Source: an uncultured Bryobacteraceae bacterium
Lineage (GTDB): Bacteria > Acidobacteriota > Terriglobia > Bryobacterales > Bryobacteraceae
Length of the DNA: 34,896 nucleotides
Reading direction: 5' to 3'
Assembly (NCBI GenBank): GCA_955652915.1
Contig: CATPCJ010000003.1
Location: forward strand, 1 to 34,896
Numbering within the stretch: the stretch's first letter is position 1; every line of letters begins with the position of its first letter. The notes under the pieces were generated by a model. It made no database searches. It worked only from the letters and a program-made list of their open reading frames with translations, and was not told the DNA's origin. A program made the position numbers and the translations under genes. Below are positions 7,829 through 15,303 of this stretch, in pieces.

Positions 7829-8419
7829 CTATCGCGTCCAGTATATACAAATCGGAGCCGCGCGCGTAAGCAAGCGATTTCCCCGCCGGGCAGCCATTTC
7901 ACGTCCAGCGGCGATCCGCTCGGCATCAGGCAGCACCCTCTTTGCAGCCGGAAAAAGCTGGTTGTCTTCGAGATCGATGTGCCGCGCGTACATTTGGGTG
8001 AGGCCTTTCAGCAGCTCCGCTAATCGCGCGGCTTGCTCGCCACCCCATTGACCGCCCGTGAGCCATTGAACACCCAATCGGTCGACCTCCGCATGCATCG
8101 CTTCGGCAGTCCGATGATCCCTTTCCATCCCGGTGACCAAATCGAGAGCTTCGCGCAGATCCGCCGCGTCGATCCTGCGGAGCCGGGGAAACAGCGACTC
8201 CTCTTCATCGGCCGTATGCTTCGGCGCCGCATCGCGGAAGTATCGCAGCGCGTTTTCGAAAACACTTCGCCGAGGCCCGGTCAAGGCACCCGCCCCCGCC
8301 TGTTCGGAAACCCTCACTAACACACTCAGGAACCGCTCAATGCGCCGGTGACAATCGCTGAGCCAGCCAATCGGATCGTCGGGTCCACTCTCTGGTTTAG
8401 CGCCAATTTGTACTGGCAT
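7829..8419 (-). CDS. Hemerythrin HHE cation-binding domain protein
   Basis: A 196-residue cytoplasmic protein with a four-helix hemerythrin fold. Likely di-iron ligands are H28 or its neighbours in D-C-H-R-R-I-E, the histidine and glutamates of K-H-T-A-D-E-E-E-S-L-F-P (about 87-98), H in M-E-R-D-H-R-T, and the H-x-x-x-E/D set in Y-A-R-H-I-D-L-E-D-N-Q-L-F-P. Such proteins bind oxygen, nitric oxide or iron, or help repair iron-sulfur centres. The C-terminal 15-20 residues, after a run of arginines, do not look like part of the domain. They are read from sequence resembling an interspersed repeat also found near 29330-29350, so the tail may be repeat-derived. The start ATG at 8419 lies 18 bp after the flavoprotein stop and a perfect palindrome, AGGACGTCCT (8424-8433), separates them. 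Confidence 0.88.
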   Translation of the reverse strand: MPVQIGAKPESGPDDPIGWLSDCHRRIERFLSVLVRVSEQAGAGALTGPRRSVFENALRYFRDAAPKHTADEEESLFPRLRRIDAADLREALDLVTGMERDHRTAEAMHAEVDRLGVQWLTGGQWGGEQAARLAELLKGLTQMYARHIDLEDNQLFPAAKRVLPDAERIAAGREMAARRGNRLLTRAAPICIYWTR

Positions 8420-8437
8420 AGTTAGGACGTCCTTATC

Positions 8438-9592
8438 TTATAGCGCCTGTCCCGCGGTGAATCCCGACGACCAAGCCCACTGAAAATTGAAGCCGCCCAA
8501 CTGCCCCGTCACATCCACCACTTCCCCGATGAAAAATAGCCCGGGCACTTTGCGGCTTTCCATGGTCTTCGCGGAGAGTTCGTCCGTATCGACTCCACCC
8601 GCGGTCACTTCGGCTTTGCCGTAGCCTTCGGTGCCGGAGGGCAGCACTTCCCACCGGTGCAAACGGCGATCGTAATCCAGTAGAGCCTCTTGACTCCAGC
8701 CTTGCGGCGGGTGCAAATCCAGCCACCTGTCCGCCAGGCGCTGCGGCAAGTGCGCCCTCAACGCGGATCGCATTGAATTCAAATCGTGCCGCTTGATTCC
8801 GTTCGTCAAATCCCCCTCCGGCAGAAGATCGACGAGGATAGGATCGGGCCGATTCCAATACGATGAGATTTGCAGAATTGCCGGACCGCTTAAGCCATGA
8901 TGCGTGATCAGCATCTTTTCACGAAATTGCTGCTTGCCGGCGGAGGCCACCACTTCAGCCGAAACACCCGCCAGATCGCAATATTGCCGCCGATCTTCTG
9001 TCGAAAGTGTGAACGGCACCAAGGCTGGACGGCATTCGCGGATAGCCAAGCCGAACTGTCGCGCTACATCATAGCCGAAGGAGGTCGCGCCCATTTTCGG
9101 AATGGAGAGGCCGCCCGTTGCGATCGCTACCGCTGGGGCTTGAAACTCCTGGCCGGCGGTCCGGATCAGAAATGCGGTAGTCCTGACGAGTTCCTGAATG
9201 CGCGTACCGAGAAAAATCTTGACACCCGCCCAGCGGCATTCCAGTTCCAACATGGCAATAATGTCCTGCGCGGAGCGATCGCAGAACAGTTGTCCTAACT
9301 TCTTTTCGTGGTAGGGAATATTGTGCCGCTCCACCATCTTGATAAAATCGGCGGGCCGATAGCGCGCCAACGCCGACTTGGCAAAATGCGGATTGGCGGA
9401 CAGGAAATTCTCCGGCCGGCAGTACAGGTTAGTAAAGTTAGCCCGTCCGCCGCCGGAAATAAGAATCTTCTTGCCCACGCGCTCCGAATGCTCGATGACC
9501 GCCACGCGCCGGCCGCGTTTGCCGGCTTCGATGGCACACAACAATCCCGCGGCGCCCCCACCAACCACGATCGCGTCAAAAGCTAGACCCAC
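8438..9592 (-). CDS. BaiN/RdsA-type NAD(P)/FAD-dependent oxidoreductase (HI0933/YhiN-like flavoprotein)
   Basis: A flavoprotein of about 384 residues. The N-terminal Rossmann motif reads F-D-A-I-V-V-G-G-G-A-A-G, with E-x-x-x-R-x-G-K-K-I-L-I-S-G-G-G-R-A-N-F-T-N shortly after, the diagnostic block of this family. The second FAD-contact region near the C-terminus contains T-A-G-G-V-D-T-D-E-L and G-L-F-F-I-G-E-V-V-D-V-T-G-Q-L-G-G-F-N-F-Q-W-A. Members include bile-acid-induced BaiN and uncharacterised YhiN proteins; the physiological substrate is unknown. The frame is open to a GTG at 9631, but that start lies inside the terminal repeat of a palindromic element (9619-9723) and adds residues with no family resemblance. 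I therefore prefer GTG at 9592, with 9601 as an alternative; neither has a strong Shine-Dalgarno sequence. It is probably co-transcribed with the hemerythrin gene. Confidence 0.88.
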   Translation of the reverse strand: MGLAFDAIVVGGGAAGLLCAIEAGKRGRRVAVIEHSERVGKKILISGGGRANFTNLYCRPENFLSANPHFAKSALARYRPADFIKMVERHNIPYHEKKLGQLFCDRSAQDIIAMLELECRWAGVKIFLGTRIQELVRTTAFLIRTAGQEFQAPAVAIATGGLSIPKMGATSFGYDVARQFGLAIRECRPALVPFTLSTEDRRQYCDLAGVSAEVVASAGKQQFREKMLITHHGLSGPAILQISSYWNRPDPILVDLLPEGDLTNGIKRHDLNSMRSALRAHLPQRLADRWLDLHPPQGWSQEALLDYDRRLHRWEVLPSGTEGYGKAEVTAGGVDTDELSAKTMESRKVPGLFFIGEVVDVTGQLGGFNFQWAWSSGFTAGQAL

Positions 9593-9618
9593 GTCCCACA
9601 CACCGATGGCTGACGCTC

Positions 9619-9723
9619 GTGGCGCGGACACCCGTGTCTACGGCCTCGAGACTCGTCTCGAGGCTCTTTCCCACGCCGAGCATCGAGATGAGTCTCGATG
9701 CGGCAGACTGAAGTCCGCGCCAC
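9619..9723. repeat. 105-bp palindromic element with three nested hairpins (REPIN/MITE-like)
   Basis: The element is bounded by a perfect 11-bp inverted repeat, GTGGCGCGGAC (9619-9629) and GTCCGCGCCAC (9713-9723). Inside are two perfect hairpins with 9-bp arms and 4-base loops. One is 9643-9651/9656-9664 (loop CTCG); the other is 9680-9688/9693-9701 (loop TGAG). The two arms share CGAGA/TCTCG, so they look like diverged copies of one unit. A weaker hairpin (GACAC..GTGTC) sits by the left end. It lies between the flavoprotein start and the response-regulator stop and could fold in DNA or in RNA. Confidence 0.85.
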
Positions 9724-9773
9724 GTCAAACCTGTGATGACATCTCAATTTCTTGTCCGCTGCAGCGGCTGCCT

Positions 9774-11123
9774 CTACGATTCAATCCCCATCTGCGACAG
9801 CCGGTACCGTAGCGCATTCCGCGTCAACCCCAGCATCCGCGCTGCCTGGCTCTTGTTCCCGTTCGCCCGATGCAGCGCCTCCTTAATGATCGACTGCTCG
9901 TACTCATCCAGCGTCGTGCCCTCCGGCAGGAAATTATCCGCGGTGCCAGGTCGAGTCCTCGGCGCCGTGTCGGTCTTGATGTCTCCCACTTCCAGAATCG
10001 GTCCGCTGGCCAGGACCATGCTTCGCTCCAGAACATTCTCGAGCTCGCGCACGTTGCCCGGCCAGTGATATTCCAGCAGCTTTTGAACCGCGGCGTCGGA
10101 GATCGATTCCACCGGACTATTGAGATCCTTGCTCAATTTCTTGACGAAGTAGCCGGCCAGATACGGAATGTCTTCCTTGCGCTCGCGCAGCGGCGGAATG
10201 TTGATGGGCAGCACGTTGAGGCGATAATAAAGGTCCTCGCGAAAAGTCCCTTGCTCCAGTGCCGCGCGCAAATCCACGTTGGTGGCCGCCAATACCCGGA
10301 CGTCGATATGCTTCGTCTTGTTGCTTCCCAGACGCTCGAACTCACGCTCCTGCAGGATACGCAGAAGTTTCACCTGGATGTTGGCCGGCACGTCGCCGAT
10401 CTCGTCCAGAAAGACCGTGCCGGTATCGGCCTGTTCGAACTTCCCGGGCTTGGATGTGTTGGCGCCAGTGAAGGCGCCCTTTTCATAGCCGAACAGTTCG
10501 CTCTCCATGAGATTTTCCGGGAGCGCGGTGCAATTGATTTTCACGAACGGCCGATCTGCCCGTGGCGAATGATGATGAATGGCGCGCGCGATCAGATCCT
10601 TGCCGACGCCGCTCTCCCCGCAGAGCAACACTGTGGCGCGGGTGGGGGCGACGCGCGTGATGGTGGCGAAAACCTCCTGCATCTCAGGACTGTGCCCCAC
10701 CATGTTGTCGAATTTGTAGCGCTGGCCAAGTTGTTCGCGTAGATCGCGATTTTCGTCGCGCAGCGTCCGCAGCTCCAGCGCCTTGTTCACCACCGTCATC
10801 AAATGATCGAGTGAAAACGGCTTGGGCAGAAAGTCCACCGCGCCCGCCTTCATGGCTTCCACCGCCGTTTCGATGCTTCCGAAGGCGGTCATCACGATCA
10901 CGGGCGTGTGCGAATCCTGGTTGCGAAGATTGGCCAGCAACTCCAGGCCGCTGCTGCCCGGAAGACGCAAATCCGTGAGGATCACATCCGCGCGATCGGT
11001 GAGTTTCATCGCTTCTTCGGCGCTGCCGGCTTGCTCCACTTCGAACCCGGCGGCTTTCAACTGCAGCTCCACCACACGCCGGAGTTTCTCTTCGTCTTCC
11101 ACAACCAGAACTGTCGCCTTCAT
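9774..11123 (-). CDS. NtrC-family sigma-54-dependent response regulator
   Basis: A 449-residue activator with three domains in order. The receiver domain (1-120) has phospho-acceptor D51 in I-L-T-D-L-R-L-P-G and conserved K101 in L-P-K-P-F. The central AAA+ domain (about 143-380) has Walker A G-E-S-G-V-G-K-D (169-176), the sigma-54-contacting loop G-A-F-T-G-A (216-221) and Walker B V-F-L-D-E-I (237-242). A Fis-type helix-turn-helix closes the protein (about 405-449, N-G-N-K-S-Q-A-A-R-M-L-G-L-T-R-N-A-L). It should use ATP to open sigma-54 promoters when phosphorylated by the kinase encoded immediately upstream, whose gene it overlaps by 4 bp (ATGA). All key residues are present. Targets are unknown; a sigma-54-like site ahead of flgF in this window is one candidate. 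Confidence 0.95.
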   Translation of the reverse strand: MKATVLVVEDEEKLRRVVELQLKAAGFEVEQAGSAEEAMKLTDRADVILTDLRLPGSSGLELLANLRNQDSHTPVIVMTAFGSIETAVEAMKAGAVDFLPKPFSLDHLMTVVNKALELRTLRDENRDLREQLGQRYKFDNMVGHSPEMQEVFATITRVAPTRATVLLCGESGVGKDLIARAIHHHSPRADRPFVKINCTALPENLMESELFGYEKGAFTGANTSKPGKFEQADTGTVFLDEIGDVPANIQVKLLRILQEREFERLGSNKTKHIDVRVLAATNVDLRAALEQGTFREDLYYRLNVLPINIPPLRERKEDIPYLAGYFVKKLSKDLNSPVESISDAAVQKLLEYHWPGNVRELENVLERSMVLASGPILEVGDIKTDTAPRTRPGTADNFLPEGTTLDEYEQSIIKEALHRANGNKSQAARMLGLTRNALRYRLSQMGIES

Positions 11124-12364
11124 GCACGGTCCTCTCTGAATGGCACATAGACTCGAAATACGCTGCCGCCGCCCGCCTCGCTCTTCACCGAAATTGAACC
11201 GCCATGCTCGTCGACGATCTTCGAAACGATCGCCAAGCCAAGGCCGACGCCGCTCGATTTGGTGGTAAAGAACGGATTGAAAATGCTTTCCATATGTTTC
11301 GGGTCGATGCCGGGCCCGCGATCGATCACCGCGATTTCCACCATCTCCCCCACCTGGCGTGTCTTCACTGTAATGCTGCCCCGCGGCGGACTCACCTGCG
11401 CCGCGTTCAGCAGCAAATTGTAAAAGACCCGCTCCATCAATTGACCGTCCAGCAAAAAGGGCGGGATCTCCGGCGAGTAGTTTTTGTAGATTGCCACGTC
11501 CAACGGCGGCGAGTGTTTTTCAATGTCGGATACCGCTTGATCGATCACTTGCGCGAGGTCGGTTTTCTCCAGCCGGATCGCCAGGGGGCGCGCGAAATCC
11601 AGGAAGCGAGTGACCAGCGAATTGGTCCGGTCGACTTCGCTCGAAATAAAGCCGGCCATTTCCAACGCGACAGCATTACCGGCTTCCACGCTTTTCATCA
11701 ACATCTCGGCGGAAGTTTTCATGGTGCCCAGCGGATTGCGGAGCTCATGCGCAAGTCCCGCGGAAAGCTGGCCCAATGCCGCCAGCCGCTCGGATCGGCG
11801 GACCGCTGCTTCGGCTTCCTGTAGATGTTTGTTCGCTTCAGCGAGTTGTTCGGCGGCGGTCTGGTACTTGCGCGCGGCAATGCGGTTGGCCTCGAGCAAT
11901 TGATAGGTGAGAAACCCCGCGATCGGAAAAGTCGCCAGCCGCATAATCAATTCAGGCAGTTGATCGGCCGGGATGTATTGCCCGGGTTTGAGATAGATGA
12001 CGAACGACAGATACGCGCTGCAAGCAAGCACGGTGGCCGCGACGGCGCCGATCAAACCCATGGAGGTCGCCGCGGACATCACCGGCAGCAACATGATCCA
12101 GTAGTAGCTGCTCTTGATTCCGTCCGTCCAGCCCACCAGAACATACCAGAGCGCCAACTTGATCAGAAAAGAAACAATGCTGCCGCGCCGGGTGCGAAAG
12201 AAGGCGATTCGCGGTTCGGCAACTTGCATGATTGCAAGCCCGCACAAAGTGCACGCGGTAACGGGGGTTGGGTCCGGCCCAAAGAAGCCCAGCACCCCAA
12301 ACAGGAGCATCCAGACAATGTCCTGCGGGCGCACCACATGCCAGAAGCCACCGCGAAGCTCCAC
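11120..12364 (-). CDS. Membrane sensor histidine kinase (NtrB/ZraS-like)
   Basis: A 414-residue sensor kinase. Roughly residues 15-155 hold several membrane segments (around 16-29, 36-48, 62-79, 87-124 and 140-155), with no large extracytoplasmic domain. This suggests sensing within or near the membrane. A coiled coil (160-195) leads into the dimerisation/phosphotransfer domain with H206 in G-L-A-H-E-L-R-N-P-L-G. The ATPase domain has an N-box region, D-R-G-P-G-I-D, F-F-T-T-K and G-V-G-L-G-L-A. The start is a GTG at 12364. A 15-base palindrome sits 24 bp upstream (12388-12402). The gene overlaps its response regulator by 4 bp, so they form an operon and a cognate pair. The signal is unknown. 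Confidence 0.93.
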   Translation of the reverse strand: MELRGGFWHVVRPQDIVWMLLFGVLGFFGPDPTPVTACTLCGLAIMQVAEPRIAFFRTRRGSIVSFLIKLALWYVLVGWTDGIKSSYYWIMLLPVMSAATSMGLIGAVAATVLACSAYLSFVIYLKPGQYIPADQLPELIMRLATFPIAGFLTYQLLEANRIAARKYQTAAEQLAEANKHLQEAEAAVRRSERLAALGQLSAGLAHELRNPLGTMKTSAEMLMKSVEAGNAVALEMAGFISSEVDRTNSLVTRFLDFARPLAIRLEKTDLAQVIDQAVSDIEKHSPPLDVAIYKNYSPEIPPFLLDGQLMERVFYNLLLNAAQVSPPRGSITVKTRQVGEMVEIAVIDRGPGIDPKHMESIFNPFFTTKSSGVGLGLAIVSKIVDEHGGSISVKSEAGGGSVFRVYVPFREDRA

Positions 12365-12387
12365 GCTGTAATCTTATCTCGCCGGTC

Positions 12388-12402
12388 GTTGTAACTTACA
12401 AC
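12388..12402. promoter_or_regulatory. Perfect palindrome upstream of the sensor kinase
   Basis: GTTGTAA-C-TTACAAC has 7-bp arms around a single base and ends 24 bp before the kinase GTG. Between the two, on the minus strand, TAAGAT could be a -10 element. Position and symmetry suggest a repressor or activator site, but no binding protein can be named. Confidence 0.4.
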
Positions 12403-12665
12403 GCTATCCTTTCCGCAGGCGCATCGACATGGCGACAGGGAACCACCGGTTCCAGCCGGACCATTCTAATTCGATATCCGCCGGCCACCTCCACTGAACT
12501 GGATCGGCAACACCGCGGCGTTATCTGCGGGTAATCCGGCTTGACTTACCAGATGTGGGCTACTGGTCCAACTTCCGCTTCCCCCGTCACTTGACGACAC
12601 CGGCGAAAATCACGAGGCTATGCAAAGCGGAAGTCGGCGCCTAAGCCATACTCCACGATCAACCT
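12403..12665. other. Intergenic region with a widely spaced inverted repeat
   Basis: No gene is visible between the SLOG-TM stop and the kinase promoter region. A perfect 10-bp inverted repeat, ACTTCCGCTT (12571-12580) and AAGCGGAAGT (12625-12634), is separated by 44 bases. It has no following T-run, so it is not a standard terminator. It may be the relic of a small mobile element. Confidence 0.4.
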
Positions 12666-13769
12666 TCATCCGGATGATCCGGGTTCCTCTGATTTTGGGA
12701 GCTTCTTGCCCGCGAACTTCAACTCTACCGGTACTTCAGCCTTAATGAGCTTCGGGAACACCTTGTCCAAAGTCAGTCCGGTCAACAGACCGACTGTAAT
12801 TGCCGAGCCGAGTAACTTTCCGCCGTGCGCCAGATCCAATCCTCCGAGGATCCAGACCTGGGACAGTAAGAACAATGCGCCCGTGACGCCACTTGCCCAG
12901 AGCCCCAATGCAACAGTCATAGTGATCGGACGCACCTGAAGCGGGATCGCGCGTTGCGCCCAGTTGTCCCACAGCACACGTATGGCGGCGCCGGATGCGC
13001 CGGCGATCGCGGGAGCACCGAACAGACGCCACAGAAAGACTCGCGACAGTTCTTGCGACACCCATGATTCCACCAGTGCCAGCAAGACGACTACGAACAA
13101 TCCACACCCGATCAGTGCAAGCAAAGTGAGCACGTGTCTGCGATGCTCTTCGGACTCGCCCAGGGCCGCTCGCCGTTCAAGCTCCTGCTTTCGTTCCCGC
13201 TGGGCGAGCAGTGCCTCCACAAACCGGGCGGCGGAGTTTTCGCTCCAGCCCCGGTTAGCCATCAGATTCAACTCATCGTCGGTTGCCGCGTTGTTTCTGT
13301 CACCCTTCAGATAATTCCAGACCTTGTAGGCGCTTCCACCCATTCCACCCAAAGCGACCATGGGGGTCTTCGATCCAAGTGCAAGCAAGCCGGCGATTTT
13401 CGTCGTATTCGCCCCACCGATCAGGATAAGCCCATCAATGTTGGCAAACGACGGATAGATGGAAGCCTCCCAGTCGCCTCCTTGTGGGGCTCTGACAAAG
13501 AGCGGATCGTCTTGCATCTCGCCCGGAAACTTTCCATCGAGTTCCGGAGGATAGCGAACCTCGATAGACTTCGGCGCCTTTTTCGCTTTGCTCTTTAGAT
13601 AGCCCTGAACAGCCTCCCATTCGACGAAGGCAGAGCTCGACGAGAAGACCAACAGTCTACAAGCTCTGCGCGCCAACTCGGCTCCCAGGTCTTCGGCGGC
13701 TTTCCTTGCGAGGTCCGGATTCTCGCTTTGATCGGCGTTTCCGATGAGTGCAATGAGTGGACGTTCCAT
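12666..13769 (-). CDS. SLOG-like nucleotide-sensor domain fused to four transmembrane segments
   Basis: A 367-residue protein. Residues 1-155 look like a SLOG/LOG-type Rossmann domain. They begin with strand L-I-A-L-I-G-N and a helix, continue with L-L-V-F-S-S-S, and contain I-D-G-L-I-L-I-G-G-A-N-T-T-K (112-125) and P-M-V-A-L-G-G-M-G-G-S-A (136-147). The last two sit where SLOG proteins bind nucleotide-derived ligands. A charged linker (185-210) is followed by about four membrane helices (212-234, 245-265, 281-303, 317-335). SLOG domains coupled to membrane effectors are described in predicted nucleotide-signalling conflict systems, in which membrane disruption is the proposed outcome. The gene begins 5 bp after the remnant stop of a broken nSTAND1-like gene, so the two once formed an operon. 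This frame is intact. The exact subfamily and any activity are inferred. Confidence 0.65.
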   Translation of the reverse strand: MERPLIALIGNADQSENPDLARKAAEDLGAELARRACRLLVFSSSSAFVEWEAVQGYLKSKAKKAPKSIEVRYPPELDGKFPGEMQDDPLFVRAPQGGDWEASIYPSFANIDGLILIGGANTTKIAGLLALGSKTPMVALGGMGGSAYKVWNYLKGDRNNAATDDELNLMANRGWSENSAARFVEALLAQRERKQELERRAALGESEEHRRHVLTLLALIGCGLFVVVLLALVESWVSQELSRVFLWRLFGAPAIAGASGAAIRVLWDNWAQRAIPLQVRPITMTVALGLWASGVTGALFLLSQVWILGGLDLAHGGKLLGSAITVGLLTGLTLDKVFPKLIKAEVPVELKFAGKKLPKSEEPGSSG

Positions 13770-13774
13770 CAGAA

Positions 13775-15302
13775 TTATTTCGGTGTCGAAGTGAGCACCT
13801 TCAAATCTGACATGGGTTGCCCGACGATCATAGGCCTGATTTGCTCGACAACGCAGTGATTTCCCTGAGACTTATTGATAAATGCCAACATCCTCTGACT
13901 CGTGTTGGGGCGTAACACAATCTAGTTCCTTCCATAATACAACGCCTGTGCTGCGTGTCGGCTGTCCAGCGCAGCTATTATTCGCTCGTCCACTGGCGCC
14001 AATTCGCAGGAACCGGACTTATCCTTAAAATTAGCTATTTGTACCAAGAACGGCGAGGTCGAATTATTTCCGGAATGATATCGTAGCCATAGTAGTCTCT
14101 GGCAACGTTAGATCTGAAATCAGCTTTAACGTCCGCGTCCGGCAAGCGGCGTCGAGATCGCTCATAGTTTTTTGTAGCACATCGTTTTGCGCCGCCAGCC
14201 TCCAACTCAGCTCGCTAGAGCGGGCACTTTCCGCAGCGGCCGCGCGCAAGAGATCGCTGACCTGTGTCGAAAGACTGCCGACCTTCTCATCTTTTCCGGC
14301 CGAGAGCAGGCGCAGAGTGTCGTCCAGTGGCTTCGGAAGGGACTTCTGATCGGCCTTGGCTTGGCCCAGGTCACGCACGTAATTCATGACAATCGTCTCT
14401 GTTAGGGATTTCTCAGTCAAGCTCTTACATCTCCAAGCGAACACCGCCCCCAGCACTGCGGCGATCCCAACCAGCAGCAGTACTGCGCGCAAAATCCAGG
14501 TGTTCCGCGCCTCGCGTGTTTCCCTTCGCAACTTCAGCACCCGTATCCACGGCACTAGAAATTCGCTGATGATTTCGTAAGTTGTCGTTCCCCGGTTATA
14601 GTCTCGCCTTATCAATCTCGTGCCAACCACCAGCTTTTCGAATAGTGGCTTCTGCCTTTTTCGTTGGAACCCGCCGCGCTGTCGCTTCTTCGATAAGTCG
14701 CTCTCCGCGATCACCCGGCGAGTGCCTTGCCGGGTGATCATCAGCGACAGCAAGGTTTCAGCGACACCCTGATCTTTTGGGAACTGAGCCAACTGATCGC
14801 GGAGGTAATCGTTGACGAGCCCATCCACGCCGCGCCGGACCAGAATCCCGGCCGGATCATCCGAACGCGACAATTGGAGCGCTACAATCTGAACCTGTGA
14901 CAGATTCATCCAGCACCATTCAGGAATCTCCTTCGACTCGAACGGACCTCGAATTACCCGGTGTACAGGCGTCGGCCAGAGGGGACGTCAACCGAAGAAA
15001 CTGATCGGGAAGTTCCAGACACTAGTAGAACAGGCGATCGAATTTCGCCCGATAGTCCTCCCGAAAGACAAAGAGTAACCGGATGTGACTGATTGTTTTG
15101 TCCTGTTGCAGGCCAACGATAGCATTCAGGATACGCTTCTGGCTTTCGATTGAGTCCTTCGCCTTAGCACCGTTCGATGTGAGCGTCAACAACTCCTCGA
15201 ATTGATCGAAAATAAGAACTAACTTCGATGCCTGAGGACGCCGGATGCGCCCAGACCGAAAATCCAGGTCCCGTTGTGACACAATGGAATACACGCAGTC
15301 CT
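13775..15302 (-). pseudogene. Decayed nSTAND1-like NTPase gene: 5'-truncated, with stops and frameshifts
   Basis: Leftward from about 15302 the sequence encodes parts of a STAND NTPase. K-L-V-L-I-F-D-Q-F-E-E-L-L is the Walker B/DQFEE block, and L-L-F-V-F-R-E-D-Y-R-A-K-F-D-R-L-F-Y ends at an in-frame TAG (15022-15024). The same frame continues as L-E-L-P-D-Q-F-L-R-L-T-S-P-L, then homology resumes in a second frame (I-R-G-P-F-E from 14957). That frame leads into the open segment 14909-14064, which has a membrane helix near 14450-14500. Near 14120 and 14065 coding-like sequence switches frame again (V-A-R-D-Y-Y-G-Y-D-I-I-P-E, then N-F-K-D-K-S-G-S). It meets another TAG just before 13920 and finally ends with TAA at 13775. 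The Walker A half is missing, because the 5' end stops at the rpsA start codon. The gene is clearly non-functional as an NTPase. Confidence 0.8.
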
Positions 15303-15303
15303 C

